The translations under genes were made by a program, and so were the position numbers. Source: Arthrobacter sp. efr-133-TYG-118 (GTDB lineage: Bacteria; Actinomycetota; Actinomycetes; Actinomycetales; Micrococcaceae). From it: a DNA stretch of 64,000 nucleotides. Below are positions 16,786 through 26,270 of the stretch, piece after piece (position 1 is the stretch's first letter; every line of letters starts with the position of its first letter). The DNA is taken from NCBI RefSeq assembly GCF_030209755.1, contig NZ_JARVRH010000016.1, positions 1 through 64,000 on the forward strand. Direction: 5' to 3'. The notes beneath the pieces were generated by a model, which had not been told where the DNA came from, made no database searches, and saw only the letters and a program-made list of their open reading frames with translations.

Positions 16786-18225
16786 ATGGACGAGGAGCTC
16801 CGCTGGACTGACGCCGTCGGGCAGGCAGAATTGGTGCGGAGCGGCGCGATTTCGCCGGGCGAACTGCTCGACGCCGGCCGCGACCGTATCCGGGAGATCG
16901 ATCCGGTTCTGCATTGCATCGTCGCGCACTTGGAACCTGGGGCAGCCGACCCGGCCCCTGACGCACCGTTTCCGGGAGTTCCTTTCCTGGTGAAGGATCT
17001 CTCCCTCGAGATCGCGGGAGCCCCCTTCAACGAAGGCTCCCGCTGGTTGAAGGACAACGTCTCAAGCCAGGACCAGGAGCTTGTGCGGCGGTACCGCCGG
17101 GCCGGACTTGCCATCCTCGGGAAGACCAACACGCCGGAATTCGGGCTCAGCCCGCATTGCGAGCCGGCCTTGCATGGTGCCACCCGAAACCCTTGGAACC
17201 TGGGGCTATCCACGAGCGGCTCCAGCGGCGGGTCCGCTGCCGCCGTCGCCTCCGGAATGGTCCCCATGGCGCACGGGAACGATCTTGGCGGATCCCTTCG
17301 TTACCCCGCTGCGTGGTGCGGGGTTTTCGGGTTCAAGCCGACCCGCGGCCGGGTTCCCATGGGCCCTGAGTATGGCGACGTGGCCGGGGGCTTCGCCGTG
17401 GAACATGCGCTGACCCGGAGCGTGCGCGATTCGGCGGCTCTCCTCGACGCGACGGCAGGTCCGTCGCTCGGTGATCCATATTGGGCGCCGCCCCAGGCAC
17501 GGCCCTTCCTGCTTGAGGCCGGCACTGTTCCGGGAACGCTCCGCATCGCTGCAACGGCGACGCCCAACTCGGGACAGCAGGTGCATCCGGACTACCTGAG
17601 GGTGTTCGAGGAAACCGTGGAATTGCTCGCCGGGCTGGGTCACACAGTCACAGAAGCGCACCCCGAGAGCCTGGGGCGGGCCGGGCACCGGGCGGTCAGG
17701 GCCGTCTATGGAGGCGCGATCGCGTGGATAGAGGCGTACTGGACGCAGAGGATGGGCAGGCCGCCCGAAGCCGGTGAGATCGAGCCGTTCACCGCAGCCA
17801 ATTTTGAGCGCTCGCGGGCCGTGACAGGCGGGCAATACCTCCTTGGCATGGAGGAATTGCAGCGCTTCAGCCGCCGTCTGGCTGGATTCTTCGAGGAATT
17901 CGACGTCTGGATGACACCCACCGTCGGCTGGCCACCGTTGCCCCTTGGAACGCTGCGGGGGACCGAGGAAGAACCGTTGCGCGGCGAGCGCGAAGCCGGC
18001 CGCTTCCTCATGTTCGACGGCGAGTACGCGAACATCTCGGGCAACCCGGCCATGTCGGTGCCACTCGGAGTCGACTCGACCGGCCTGCCGGTGGGCATGT
18101 CCTTCCTTGGCCGCTTCGGGGACGAGGCCACGCTCTTTCGCCTGGCGGGCCAGCTTGAGAAAGCCGCACCTTGGGCGGACCGCAAACCTGAAGCCATCGC
18201 ACGGGCCTTGGCTGCACCGCTCTGA
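16786..18225 (+). CDS. amidase (amidase-signature family)
   Basis: A 479-residue amidase-signature enzyme with the complete Ser-cisSer-Lys triad: Lys70 in [12 protein letters not shown], Ser146 in [14 protein letters not shown] and nucleophile Ser170 in [13 protein letters not shown]. It hydrolyses an amide bond in the cytoplasm; there is no signal peptide. The substrate is not predictable. It lacks partner GatB/GatC genes, and the loop after the triad differs from GatA, so a role in Glu-tRNA amidation is unlikely. A small uncharacterised gene follows after 26 bases and may be co-transcribed. Confidence 0.9.
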   Translation: MDEELRWTDAVGQAELVRSGAISPGELLDAGRDRIREIDPVLHCIVAHLEPGAADPAPDAPFPGVPFLVKDLSLEIAGAPFNEGSRWLKDNVSSQDQELVRRYRRAGLAILGKTNTPEFGLSPHCEPALHGATRNPWNLGLSTSGSSGGSAAAVASGMVPMAHGNDLGGSLRYPAAWCGVFGFKPTRGRVPMGPEYGDVAGGFAVEHALTRSVRDSAALLDATAGPSLGDPYWAPPQARPFLLEAGTVPGTLRIAATATPNSGQQVHPDYLRVFEETVELLAGLGHTVTEAHPESLGRAGHRAVRAVYGGAIAWIEAYWTQRMGRPPEAGEIEPFTAANFERSRAVTGGQYLLGMEELQRFSRRLAGFFEEFDVWMTPTVGWPPLPLGTLRGTEEEPLRGEREAGRFLMFDGEYANISGNPAMSVPLGVDSTGLPVGMSFLGRFGDEATLFRLAGQLEKAAPWADRKPEAIARALAAPL

Positions 18226-18251
18226 AGCTGAAGCAAGACAGGAGAGAAGCA

Positions 18252-18530
18252 ATGTTCATGGGCGTCTACCATTTCGACGGGGATCCCGCTCAACTGCTGG
18301 AAGGTCACAAGCGCATGGTGGGCCTCCTGCCACCCGGTGCGTTGAAGATCCATGTATGCCTATCCACCGAAGGGGGCATCTCGGTCTACGACACCTGTCC
18401 GGACAGGGCAACGTTTGACCGCTTCAGCCGTGGCCACAGTTTCGCCGAACTCGTCGCCGAAGTTGGACTGCCCGTCCCCCGGATCGAAGCGTTGGGCGAG
18501 GTCGAGTCGTACGAATTCCACCCGGAGTGA
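18252..18530 (+). CDS. conserved small protein of unknown function
   Basis: A 92-residue protein starting MFMGVYHFDGDPAQLLEGHK behind a good ribosome site (AGGAGAGAAG). Length and predicted alternation of strands and helices suggest a small alpha/beta ferredoxin-like or dimeric barrel fold, as in monooxygenase-like stress proteins. I do not recognise a catalytic motif. It directly follows the amidase, and the next gene is convergent. Confidence 0.8.
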   Translation: MFMGVYHFDGDPAQLLEGHKRMVGLLPPGALKIHVCLSTEGGISVYDTCPDRATFDRFSRGHSFAELVAEVGLPVPRIEALGEVESYEFHPE

Positions 18531-18561
18531 CTTCGCCACCAGTCTCGTCGCGATGAGGGCC

Positions 18562-19293
18562 TTATGCCAACCGGGCGATGCTCCGCCTGATGGGACGTGG
18601 CACGGTGCCGTCCGAGAAGAGTTCGGGCGTGGCAGCCTGGATGCGCTTGACGTCGTCGAAAACGCCCCGCAGGTGGACGCGCAGTGAATCGTCTGCTCCG
18701 GCGGGATTGTTTGCCTCCAGGGCATCGACGATCGCCGTGTGTTGCTCAATCAAGGTGGAAACTGGCCGGGTGTCGATGAGGCTCAGCCGCCGTGCGCGGT
18801 CCAAATGCGCCTTGGCTGAATTCACTGCGGTCCATGCAGTTTCATGGCCGGCCAGGCGCAGCAATTCGCGGTGGAAGTCCTCGTCCAGCCGGAAGAATTC
18901 GTCGACGTCGCCGGCGGCCTCGGCACCTCGTTGGTCGTTGAGGATTTCGCGGAGCCCCGCAATCCCCTCGCCATCAACCACGGCGTCAACCAGGGAGGCA
19001 CACTCGATGGCTTCCCTGACGAACTGAGCTTCGGCGACCCTGCCGAGATCCACCAGGGAGACGAACGAACCGATCTGCGGGAAGACCTGAACCAGGCCTT
19101 CTTCGCGCAGCAGAATCAGGCTTTCCCTGACCGGCGTCCTGCTGACCCCTAGCTCCTGGGCCAGTTCATTTTCGGACAGGGGCTCACCGGGCCGCAGCTC
19201 GAGCGAAATGATTCGACGCCGGAGGGTGTCCAGGGTCCGGTCACGTACTGAAAGCCGGGGCGCCTGGTCACTTGCTGGTTTATTCGTAGCCAC
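18562..19293 (-). CDS. FCD-type GntR regulator, probable controller of the aldonate operon
   Basis: A 243-residue regulator. The winged helix-turn-helix (about 15-80) includes LSENELAQELGVSRTPVRESLILLREEGLV. The FCD ligand domain follows (about 95-225) with metal-binding-type residues in LDEDFHRELLRLAGH. It is divergent from the MHS transporter gene with a 157-base gap. Relatives such as UxuR, ExuR and GntR-family aldonate regulators repress sugar-acid genes and release on binding a pathway intermediate. That role is inferred from position. Confidence 0.92.
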   Translation of the reverse strand: MATNKPASDQAPRLSVRDRTLDTLRRRIISLELRPGEPLSENELAQELGVSRTPVRESLILLREEGLVQVFPQIGSFVSLVDLGRVAEAQFVREAIECASLVDAVVDGEGIAGLREILNDQRGAEAAGDVDEFFRLDEDFHRELLRLAGHETAWTAVNSAKAHLDRARRLSLIDTRPVSTLIEQHTAIVDALEANNPAGADDSLRVHLRGVFDDVKRIQAATPELFSDGTVPRPIRRSIARLA

Positions 19294-19296
19294 GTG

Positions 19297-19347
19297 TCCA
19301 GTCTAATCTCCATTGACAGACTAGAATGGTAGTGCTTGTATGGTAGT
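19297..19347 (+). promoter_or_regulatory. divergent promoter/operator region of the aldonate operon
   Basis: A consensus -35 TTGACA lies at 19313-19318 with a weak -10 (TTGTAT) 17 bases on. Around it are an inverted pair AGTCT/AGACT and a direct repeat ATGGTAGT at 19326 and 19340 (14-bp period). These suit binding by the divergent GntR protein. The sites are assigned by eye. Confidence 0.45.
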
Positions 19348-19450
19348 AATCAAACGGCCGACTCAAGCCTTGTCACGAGGTATTACGAGCGCTGGCATTC
19401 CCTCCGAGAACTCTCCATTTCGCTTTTCATCGCCTGCAAAGGAGCAATTG

Positions 19451-20845
19451 ATGACCGAGAGCTTTGCCCCACCCGCCGTCAAGCCAACTACCAGGAGCAC
19501 GGGCGACCTCGCGAAGGTTGCCGTTTCCGGATGGCTCGGGACTGCCATGGAATTCATGGACTTCCAGCTCTACTCGCTAGCAGCGGCCATTGTCTTCAAC
19601 AAGATCTTCTTCCCGGACGTCAGCCCGGTCATCGGTTTGATCGCCGCCATGGCGACCTACGGCGTCGGATATGTGGCCCGCCTTGTCGGTGCGATCTACT
19701 TCGGACGCATGGGTGACCGGATCGGCCGCAAGAAGGTCCTGTTCATCACCATCGCACTCATGGGTGCATCCACCACCCTGATCGGCGTGCTTCCCACCTA
19801 CGCGATGATCGGTATTTGGGCCCCGATCCTGCTCGTCGCGCTGCGCCTCATCCAGGGCTTTGGCGCCGGCGCCGAAATTGCCGGGGCAACGGTCATGCTC
19901 ACCGAATACGCATCCGCCCGTCGTCGCGGCCTGATCTCGTCCCTGGTGTGCCTTGGAACCAACTCCGGAACCCTCGGCGCTTCAGCGCTCTGGGCGATCC
20001 TCGTTGCTGCTCTTCCCCAAGACCAATTGCTCAGTTGGGGTTGGCGTATCCCGTTCCTGGCGAGCTTCGTGCTGATGATCTTCGCGATTTGGATTCGCCG
20101 TTCCCTCAAGGAAAGCCCGGTGTTCGAGGAACGTGCCGACGTCGTTGATGGCGTGGCCCTGTCCAAGCAAGACATCATGTCCAAGCAGGACATCAAGGAC
20201 AGCAAAAAATCCACCAGCACCATCGAAGCCGCGCTCCACCAGCGCAAGGGCAAGGCCTTCCTCATCGCGCTTGGTCTGCGGTTTGGCCAGGCGGGCAATT
20301 CCGGTCTCGTCCAGACGTTCCTGGTCGGATACCTCGCTACCGTGCTGCTGGTCGACAAGACCGTAGGCACCACGGCCATCGTCTACGGTTCCCTGCTGGG
20401 TTTCGTCACCATTCCGCTGATCGGTCTCCTGGGTGACCGCTTCGGACGCAGGCCCCTATACCTGGTCCTCAGCGCCTTGAGCGCACTGTTCGCCATTCCC
20501 ATGATGCTGATGGTCACCAGCGGGAACCCCGCCGTCATCACGACTGGCATGGTCGTTGGACTTAACCTGGGCGTCCTCAGCCTCTTCTCGATGGAGAGCG
20601 TCACGATGGCCGAATTCTTTGGAGCCCGCACCCGCTTCACCCAGCTGGCGTTGGCCAAGGAAATCGGCGGCATCCTCGCCACCGCCATCGGTCCGCTACT
20701 GGCTGCAACCCTGACGGCCGTCACCGGTCAATGGTGGCCGCTGGCGGCAATGCTCATCGGCTACTCGCTGATTACCTTGGTTTCCGCCGCCGCCGGACCG
20801 GAAGTCCGCGGCCGTGACATGGTCCTCCTGGAAGACGCCGTATGA
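19451..20845 (+). CDS. MFS transporter, metabolite:proton symporter (MHS) family
   Basis: A 464-residue carrier with about twelve membrane segments. Family marks include GTAMEFMDFQLYSLAAAIVFNK in TM1 and the loop FGRMGDRIGRKKVLFI. A central cytoplasmic loop contains a local duplication (KQDIMSKQDIKDSKK). MHS carriers import organic acids with protons. As first gene of an operon for aldonate breakdown, it is probably the uptake route for L-gulonate, idonate, mannonate or a hexuronate. The ATG at 19451 follows AAAGGAGC; an in-frame upstream start would add 37 unlikely residues. Its stop overlaps the next start (ATGA). Confidence 0.92.
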   Translation: MTESFAPPAVKPTTRSTGDLAKVAVSGWLGTAMEFMDFQLYSLAAAIVFNKIFFPDVSPVIGLIAAMATYGVGYVARLVGAIYFGRMGDRIGRKKVLFITIALMGASTTLIGVLPTYAMIGIWAPILLVALRLIQGFGAGAEIAGATVMLTEYASARRRGLISSLVCLGTNSGTLGASALWAILVAALPQDQLLSWGWRIPFLASFVLMIFAIWIRRSLKESPVFEERADVVDGVALSKQDIMSKQDIKDSKKSTSTIEAALHQRKGKAFLIALGLRFGQAGNSGLVQTFLVGYLATVLLVDKTVGTTAIVYGSLLGFVTIPLIGLLGDRFGRRPLYLVLSALSALFAIPMMLMVTSGNPAVITTGMVVGLNLGVLSLFSMESVTMAEFFGARTRFTQLALAKEIGGILATAIGPLLAATLTAVTGQWWPLAAMLIGYSLITLVSAAAGPEVRGRDMVLLEDAV

Positions 20846-21876
20846 AAGCGGTAGTGGTCCACGGAGCGAACGACCTCCGCATCGACCAGCGGCCGGACCC
20901 GGTCGCAGGGCCCGGAGAAGTGGTTCTTGACGTCGAGTGGGGCGGGATCTGCGGTTCGGACCTGGCCTACTGGAAGCACGGTGCGTCTGGAACAGCGACG
21001 CTGAAATCGCCGCTCATCTTGGGCCACGAGGTTGCCGGCCGCATCGCCCAACTGGGCGCCGGCGTCGAGAATTTCGACGTCGGCCAACCCGTCACGGTAC
21101 ATCCCGCGGAACTGGTAGGCGACGGCGTCCTGCCGGAGCGTGTGGCCGGTCGCACCAACCTGTATCCGCATGTCCGGTACTTCGGATCGGCCGCCTTTGA
21201 CCCGCACACGGACGGTGGCTTCAGCGAACGGAAGCTCGTGCGGGCATCGCAACTCCGGTCCCTGCCCGACGGTGTCGACACGTTGCGCGGTGCGCTCGCT
21301 GAACCGCTCGCCGTCGCCATGCACGCCGTCGGCAGGGCGGGATCACTCGCCGGGCGGGACGTCCTGGTGAACGGTGCAGGTCCGATCGGTTCGTTGGTGA
21401 TTGCTGCTGCCAAGTACGCGGGTGCCAAGACCGTCATCGCGGCGGACATCAGCGACGACTCGCTGCGGATCGCGAAGGCCATGGGGGCCGACGAAGTGCG
21501 CAATGTCGCAAACGGCGGCGCGCTTCCCGACGGCGTCGAACTGGTTTTTGAGGCCTCCGGTGTCCCCAGCGTCCTAGGCAGCGTCCTCAAAGCCACATCC
21601 CGGGGCGGAACCCTTGTCCAGGTGGGCAACCTGCCTGGCGCCCCGAGTCCCGCGGCCATTGGTGACTTGGTGACACGCGAAATCACATGGATCGGCTCCT
21701 ACCGCTTCGTGGATGAGATCAGCGACGCCCTGGTGGCCATGACCAACGGCCTGGATGTTTCACCCGTGATCACGCATAAATTCGCCATCGATCAAGCCGC
21801 CGAAGCCATGCGGGTGGCCACAGACCCAGCATCCGGCAGCAGCAAAGTCATGCTGCAGCTGAGCCAAGCCAACTAA
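20842..21876 (+). CDS. zinc-type medium-chain dehydrogenase, L-gulonate/L-idonate 5-dehydrogenase-like
   Basis: A 344-residue MDR enzyme. Catalytic-zinc ligands are Cys37 (GGICGSDLAYW) and His62-Glu63 (ILGHEVAG). The Rossmann motif is VLVNGAGPIGSLVIAAAK near residue 175. The segment YFGSAAFDPHTDGGFSE matches the IdnD/RspB group. The structural-zinc lobe is changed: where relatives have four cysteines, the sequence reads HPAELVGDGVLPERVAGRTN with none. In this operon, oxidation of L-gulonate to D-fructuronate would feed the next steps; L-idonate to 5-ketogluconate is the alternative. It overlaps the transporter gene by four bases, and its stop lies in a family B palindrome. Confidence 0.88.
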   Translation: MKAVVVHGANDLRIDQRPDPVAGPGEVVLDVEWGGICGSDLAYWKHGASGTATLKSPLILGHEVAGRIAQLGAGVENFDVGQPVTVHPAELVGDGVLPERVAGRTNLYPHVRYFGSAAFDPHTDGGFSERKLVRASQLRSLPDGVDTLRGALAEPLAVAMHAVGRAGSLAGRDVLVNGAGPIGSLVIAAAKYAGAKTVIAADISDDSLRIAKAMGADEVRNVANGGALPDGVELVFEASGVPSVLGSVLKATSRGGTLVQVGNLPGAPSPAAIGDLVTREITWIGSYRFVDEISDALVAMTNGLDVSPVITHKFAIDQAAEAMRVATDPASGSSKVMLQLSQAN

Positions 21877-21930
21877 CTCGCAGTAGGTGTCGTTTTGACC
21901 GCTCAAAACGACACCTACTGCCACCTACTT
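21869..21930. repeat. family B palindromic repeat, copy 2, inside the aldonate operon
   Basis: CCAACTAACTCGCAG opens a palindrome whose inner arms AGTAGGTGTCGTTTT and AAAACGACACCTACT are perfect complements. Its left end contains the stop TAA of the dehydrogenase (21874-21876), and its right end abuts the GAAGGAAAA ribosome site of the dehydratase. It is the only long gap between the transporter and aldolase genes. Confidence 0.85.
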
Positions 21931-21943
21931 GAAGGAAAACGCA

Positions 21944-23155
21944 GTGAAGATCACCGACGCTCGGGTGGTGGTTTCGTCCCCGGGACGAAACTACGTCACG
22001 CTCGTTATTGAAACCGAGGACGGCCTCACCGGCATCGGCGACGCAACGCTCAACGGCCGGGAACTGGCTGTGGCGTCGTACCTGTCCGAGCACCTCTGCC
22101 CGCTGCTGATCGGCCGGGACGCACGCCGCATCGAGGACACCTGGCAGTACTTTTACAAGGGCGCTTACTGGCGCCGCGGCCCGGTGACCATGACGGCGAT
22201 CGCCGCTATCGACGTCGCGCTCTGGGACATCAAGGGCAAGGCCGCCGGCATGCCGGTGTATGAACTCCTGGGCGGCGCGGCCCGCGAAGGCGTGATGGTC
22301 TACGGCCACGCCAGCGGGTCCACGCTGGAGGACCTCAGTAACGACTTCCAGCATCACCTCGATCTCGGCTACAAGGCCATCCGTGCCCAGGCCGCGGTTC
22401 CGGGGCTGGACAAGACGTACGGGATCGCGCCGGTGGACGGCAAAACCTACGAGCCGGCGAGCGGCAACGTCCCCCAGGAAGACACCTGGGAGACCACGGC
22501 GTACCTGGATTTTGCGCCGAAGATGATGGCGCATGTCCGTGAACAGTTCGGCTACGGCGTGCATGTCCTCCACGATGTCCACCACCGGCTGACGCCCATT
22601 GAGGCCGGCCGGCTGGGATCCTCGCTGGAGCAGTATCGGCCGTTCTGGATCGAGGATCCGACGCCGGCGGAGGATCAGTCGGCGTTCCGGCTGATCCGTC
22701 AACACACGACGACGCCGATCGCGGTCGGTGAGGTTTTCAACTCCATCTGGGATTGCCAGCAGCTGATCACCGAACGCCTCATCGACTTCATCCGCGCTTC
22801 CGTTTCACACGCCGGCGGCATCACGCACCTGCGCCGCATTTTCTCCCTTGCGGACCTCTACGGCGTCCGCTCCGGCTCGCACGGTGCCGGTGACCTTTCG
22901 CCGGCCTCCTTCGCCGCGGCGCTTCACGTGGACATGAGCATTCCCAACTTCGGCGTCCAGGAATACATGGGCCACAGGGACCCGGCAGGCGAGGTGTTCA
23001 AGACGTCCTACACCTTCACCGACGGTTACATGCATCCCGGCGACGCTCCGGGCCTCGGGGTGGAATTCGATGAAGAAGCGGCATTGTCTTTCCCCTTCGA
23101 TCCGAAATATCTACCCATCAACCGCCGCCTCGACGGGTCGGTGCATGACTGGTGA
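21944..23155 (+). CDS. manD: D-mannonate dehydratase, enolase superfamily (ManD/RspA)
   Basis: A 403-residue enolase-superfamily enzyme that dehydrates D-mannonate to 2-keto-3-deoxy-D-gluconate. Magnesium ligands are the Asp of [10 protein letters not shown] and the Glu residues of [11 protein letters not shown] and IAVGEVFNS; the later histidine lies in [12 protein letters not shown]. The N-terminal cap has [29 protein letters not shown]. The GTG at 21944 follows GAAGGAAAA, and the length matches the family. ManD includes both efficient mannonate dehydratases and slow enzymes linked to L-gulonate use, and sequence alone does not settle which applies. Its stop overlaps the kinase start (GTGA). 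Confidence 0.93.
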   Translation: MKITDARVVVSSPGRNYVTLVIETEDGLTGIGDATLNGRELAVASYLSEHLCPLLIGRDARRIEDTWQYFYKGAYWRRGPVTMTAIAAIDVALWDIKGKAAGMPVYELLGGAAREGVMVYGHASGSTLEDLSNDFQHHLDLGYKAIRAQAAVPGLDKTYGIAPVDGKTYEPASGNVPQEDTWETTAYLDFAPKMMAHVREQFGYGVHVLHDVHHRLTPIEAGRLGSSLEQYRPFWIEDPTPAEDQSAFRLIRQHTTTPIAVGEVFNSIWDCQQLITERLIDFIRASVSHAGGITHLRRIFSLADLYGVRSGSHGAGDLSPASFAAALHVDMSIPNFGVQEYMGHRDPAGEVFKTSYTFTDGYMHPGDAPGLGVEFDEEAALSFPFDPKYLPINRRLDGSVHDW

Positions 23156-24126
23156 ATACCCTCACTGAACCCCTGCAGAGCCCGTTCGATGTCGTCGTGA
23201 TGGGCGAAATCCTCCTCGAGGTAGCCACGGACGTTCCCCTCGGCCACGGCGTTCCCGCGCAGCTCGGCATCTCCGGGGACGCCCTGAATGTCGCGGCGTC
23301 AGCCGCAGCGGCGGGCGCCCGAGTCGGGCTGCTATCCGTAGTGAGCGACGACGAGCTCGGCCAAGCGATTGCCGCCAGGATCCGGGAACTCGGCATTTCC
23401 ACGGAACTGCTGAAGTTCAGGCGCGGCCAGCAAGGCGTGTACTTGATGCACTGCGACCCCGACGGCCGGCGGGAATTCTCCTATGCCCGCCACGGCAGCG
23501 TTGGATCCACGCTCAGCCCCGACGACGTCGATCCCGCCGTGTTTTCGGACGCCGGTGCAGTGGTGGCGGGCGGGATCGCCTGTGCTATTTCCAGCACATC
23601 GCGTGCCGCCGTCCTCAAAGCCGCGGGACTTTCGCCCCGCTTTGTGTTCGACCCCAACTTCCGGCCGCGGCTTACCTCCGTGGAGGACGCGACGGCGGTC
23701 CTCGCCGAACTGGCGTCCCAAGCGTTCTTCGTGACTCCCTCGTTTCCTGGAGAAACCTCGGCGCTCTTGGGTTGTGGGTCCGCTGAGGAGGCCGTTGAGA
23801 AGCTTCGAGGGCTCGGGGCCGCGAACGTGGCGGTGACGTGCGGGGCCGACGGCATTCAACTGGGGAGCGCCACCGACTCACTGTGGGTTGACGCGATACC
23901 GGCGCCCGTCGTCGTGGACCAGACCGGTGCCGGGGACGCCTTCGTGGGCACAACGACCGCCCGTCTGGTGCTCGGTGACCCGCTGACGGCGGCGGCCCGC
24001 TACGGTGCCGCGGCCGCCTCGCTCGTGGTGGGTGGCAAGGGCGGAACCGGGTTCATTCCGACGTTTGAGCAGACGCGGGCGCACGCCGCCTCCCGCGCCG
24101 ACGGAGAACTGACGTGGCACGCCTAA
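23152..24126 (+). CDS. kdgK: PfkB-family sugar kinase, probable 2-keto-3-deoxygluconate kinase
   Basis: A 324-residue ribokinase-fold enzyme. The N-terminal phrase [18 protein letters not shown] and the C-terminal anion hole/catalytic motif [21 protein letters not shown] (Asp in GAGD) are present. Between a KDG-forming dehydratase and a KDPG aldolase, phosphorylation of KDG to KDPG is the expected reaction. The GTG start overlaps the dehydratase stop by four bases, and its own 3' end overlaps the next gene by 13 bases. Fructokinase activity is the general alternative for this fold, but the context argues for KDG. Confidence 0.9.
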   Translation: MNTLTEPLQSPFDVVVMGEILLEVATDVPLGHGVPAQLGISGDALNVAASAAAAGARVGLLSVVSDDELGQAIAARIRELGISTELLKFRRGQQGVYLMHCDPDGRREFSYARHGSVGSTLSPDDVDPAVFSDAGAVVAGGIACAISSTSRAAVLKAAGLSPRFVFDPNFRPRLTSVEDATAVLAELASQAFFVTPSFPGETSALLGCGSAEEAVEKLRGLGAANVAVTCGADGIQLGSATDSLWVDAIPAPVVVDQTGAGDAFVGTTTARLVLGDPLTAAARYGAAAASLVVGGKGGTGFIPTFEQTRAHAASRADGELTWHA

Positions 24127-25583
24127 GCTACGGCGCGCTCGCCTCTCGCGAAGGTTCCCAGCCGTTGCTTCCGGCGGGGGCAGTGAAGCCCGGAATCGTC
24201 CACCTTGGCCTGGGAGCCTTCGCCCGCGCGCACACCGCTGTTTTCACGGAGCGAGCCATGGCGGCTTCCGGCGACCCTGATTGGGGGATTATCGGATTCA
24301 CCCAACGTTCTGACACGGTCGCGCGGCAGTTGGCACCCCAGGACGGGCTGTTCACCGTAACAGAGAGGGGCCGCAGTGCGGCGCCCCTTCGTGTCGTCTC
24401 CAGCATCAGCGAAGCCCTTTCCGGACGGGACAACCCCGGGACAGTTGGCGAGCGCATAGCTTCGGAAACAACCAAGGTGGTCACGCTGACGATCACCGAG
24501 AAGGGGTACAGGATCGATCCCCGCACCGGAGGGTTGAACACGGCGGATGAGGATGTCCAGTCGGATCTCGCAGGCAGGCCTCCGCTCACGGCCATCGGCC
24601 AGATCACGCGGGGACTCCAACGGCGATCACGAGCTGACGCAGGGCCGATCACCGTGGTCTCCTGTGACAACCTTCCAAGCAACGGGGAATTCACCAGGAA
24701 ATTGGTGCACTCGTTCGCCGCCGAGCTGCCTTCAGCCGAGTCGGGTCCGCTGATTTCATGGCTGGAAGCGAACGTGACATTCCCGAACACGATGGTGGAC
24801 CGGATGGTCCCGGCAACCACTGCCGGTGACCTTGACACCGTAGAACGTGAACTGGGCCTGCGGGACGAGGCTGCTGTGGTGGCCGAACCATTCCGGCAGT
24901 GGGTCATCGAGGACAACTTCGCGTCCGGCCGCCCGCGGTGGGAGGACGCCGGCGCCATCTTCAGTACCGATGTCGCCGCCTGGGAGGCCGCCAAGCTGCG
25001 TCTTCTGAACGCCAGCCACTCGATGCTCGCGTACCTTGGGTTGGCCTCGGGCAAGACGACCATCAGCGACGCCGTAGGGGAGGACGCCTTCCTCGCAGCG
25101 TGCAGCCGAATGATGACCGAAGACGTGATCCCCTCCATCACGCTGCCCGCCGGGCTCGACGGCGAGGCCTACTGTGCGCAGGTCCTGGGACGCTTCGCCA
25201 ACGCTGCATTGGGTCACACCACCGCCAAAGTGGGTAGCGACGGCTCACAAAAGATCGGCCTTCGGCTGCTGAGCACGGTCCGGGGAAACCTCGACGCCGG
25301 ACGCGAGCCTCGCTGGGCCGCTCTGGCGGTCGCGGCGTGGATGCGGCACGTTGCGACCACACCGGCAAGTCGTCTGGACGATCCGCTTGCCGCGGAGCTG
25401 CATGCGATACTCCCGTCCACACGGACGGCAGCCACTGTGATCCCGGCACTTCTTGGCTGCCCCAGCATCTTCGACGCCGATTTGGCTGATCACACCGGAT
25501 TCGCTGAGTTGCTCACGCACTGGTACCGCATCATCGACAACCACGGGCTCGACGGCCTGAGAAACGAGATCCACCATGGCTGA
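24114..25583 (+). CDS. uxuB: mannitol dehydrogenase family protein, probable D-fructuronate reductase (mannonate oxidoreductase)
   Basis: A 489-residue polyol-specific long-chain dehydrogenase. The N-terminal Rossmann part has VHLGLGAFARAHTAVFTERAM and the C-terminal helical part has KLRLLNASHSMLAYLGLASG, with the catalytic lysine of this family expected in KLRLLN. It interconverts D-fructuronate and D-mannonate with NADH. The GTG at 24114 gives the usual short N-terminus and overlaps the kinase gene. Mannitol 2-dehydrogenase is the alternative, but the neighbours favour the uronate pathway. Confidence 0.9.
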   Translation: MARLSYGALASREGSQPLLPAGAVKPGIVHLGLGAFARAHTAVFTERAMAASGDPDWGIIGFTQRSDTVARQLAPQDGLFTVTERGRSAAPLRVVSSISEALSGRDNPGTVGERIASETTKVVTLTITEKGYRIDPRTGGLNTADEDVQSDLAGRPPLTAIGQITRGLQRRSRADAGPITVVSCDNLPSNGEFTRKLVHSFAAELPSAESGPLISWLEANVTFPNTMVDRMVPATTAGDLDTVERELGLRDEAAVVAEPFRQWVIEDNFASGRPRWEDAGAIFSTDVAAWEAAKLRLLNASHSMLAYLGLASGKTTISDAVGEDAFLAACSRMMTEDVIPSITLPAGLDGEAYCAQVLGRFANAALGHTTAKVGSDGSQKIGLRLLSTVRGNLDAGREPRWAALAVAAWMRHVATTPASRLDDPLAAELHAILPSTRTAATVIPALLGCPSIFDADLADHTGFAELLTHWYRIIDNHGLDGLRNEIHHG

Positions 25584-26208
25584 CGCCACACACATCCTGC
25601 GCACTTCACCGGTGATTCCCGTGGTCACCATCGACGAACCGAGGCATGCTGTACGAGCGGCCCAGGCGCTTGCCGACGGCGGCGTCCGGATCATCGAACT
25701 GACGCTCCGGACGGAGAGCGCCCTCGAATCGCTCAAACTCATCGGCGAGGAAGTACCGGACATCCTGCTGGGTGCCGGCACGGTCCTCACTCCCGGCCAG
25801 GCCGACGCCGCGGTATCTGCCGGCGCGCAGTTCCTTGTCAGCCCCGGAGTCACCGCCGCGCTTCTTGGGCACATGCTCACCCTTGACGTCCCGGTGCTGC
25901 CCGGAGTCGCCACCGTCGGCGAAGTCATGGCCGTGCTGGAACGTGGACTCCACGCCATGAAGTTCTTCCCGGCGGGTCCGGCCGGTGGTCCCAAGTACCT
26001 CGCGGCCATCGGAGCTCCCATCCCGCAAGTGCAGTTCTGCCCCACCGGCGGCATCAGCCTGGCCTCAGCGCCGGACTACCTGAAGCTGCCCAATGTGTCC
26101 TGCGTCGGAGGCAGCTGGCTGACACCCAGCGACGCCATCGAAAACGGCGACTGGCAGCGCATCACCGAGCTCGCCCAACAGGCCGTGACCCTCGCCGTCT
26201 CCCCATAG
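25576..26208 (+). CDS. eda: KDPG / 4-hydroxy-2-oxoglutarate aldolase
   Basis: A 210-residue class I aldolase. The Schiff-base Lys129 lies in MKFFPAGPAGG, the catalytic Glu in IELTLRTESALE, and the phosphate loop region in CPTGGISLASAPDYL. It splits 2-keto-3-deoxy-6-phosphogluconate into pyruvate and glyceraldehyde-3-phosphate, ending the pathway encoded by the operon. It overlaps uxuB by 8 bases. The next gene begins 62 bases later and belongs to a different function. Confidence 0.95.
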   Translation: MADATHILRTSPVIPVVTIDEPRHAVRAAQALADGGVRIIELTLRTESALESLKLIGEEVPDILLGAGTVLTPGQADAAVSAGAQFLVSPGVTAALLGHMLTLDVPVLPGVATVGEVMAVLERGLHAMKFFPAGPAGGPKYLAAIGAPIPQVQFCPTGGISLASAPDYLKLPNVSCVGGSWLTPSDAIENGDWQRITELAQQAVTLAVSP

Positions 26209-26270
26209 GCAAAGCCTCGAGACCCAACTAGACTGGCCCATACTGTGCTGCGTCCGGTTTTGGGAGTTCG

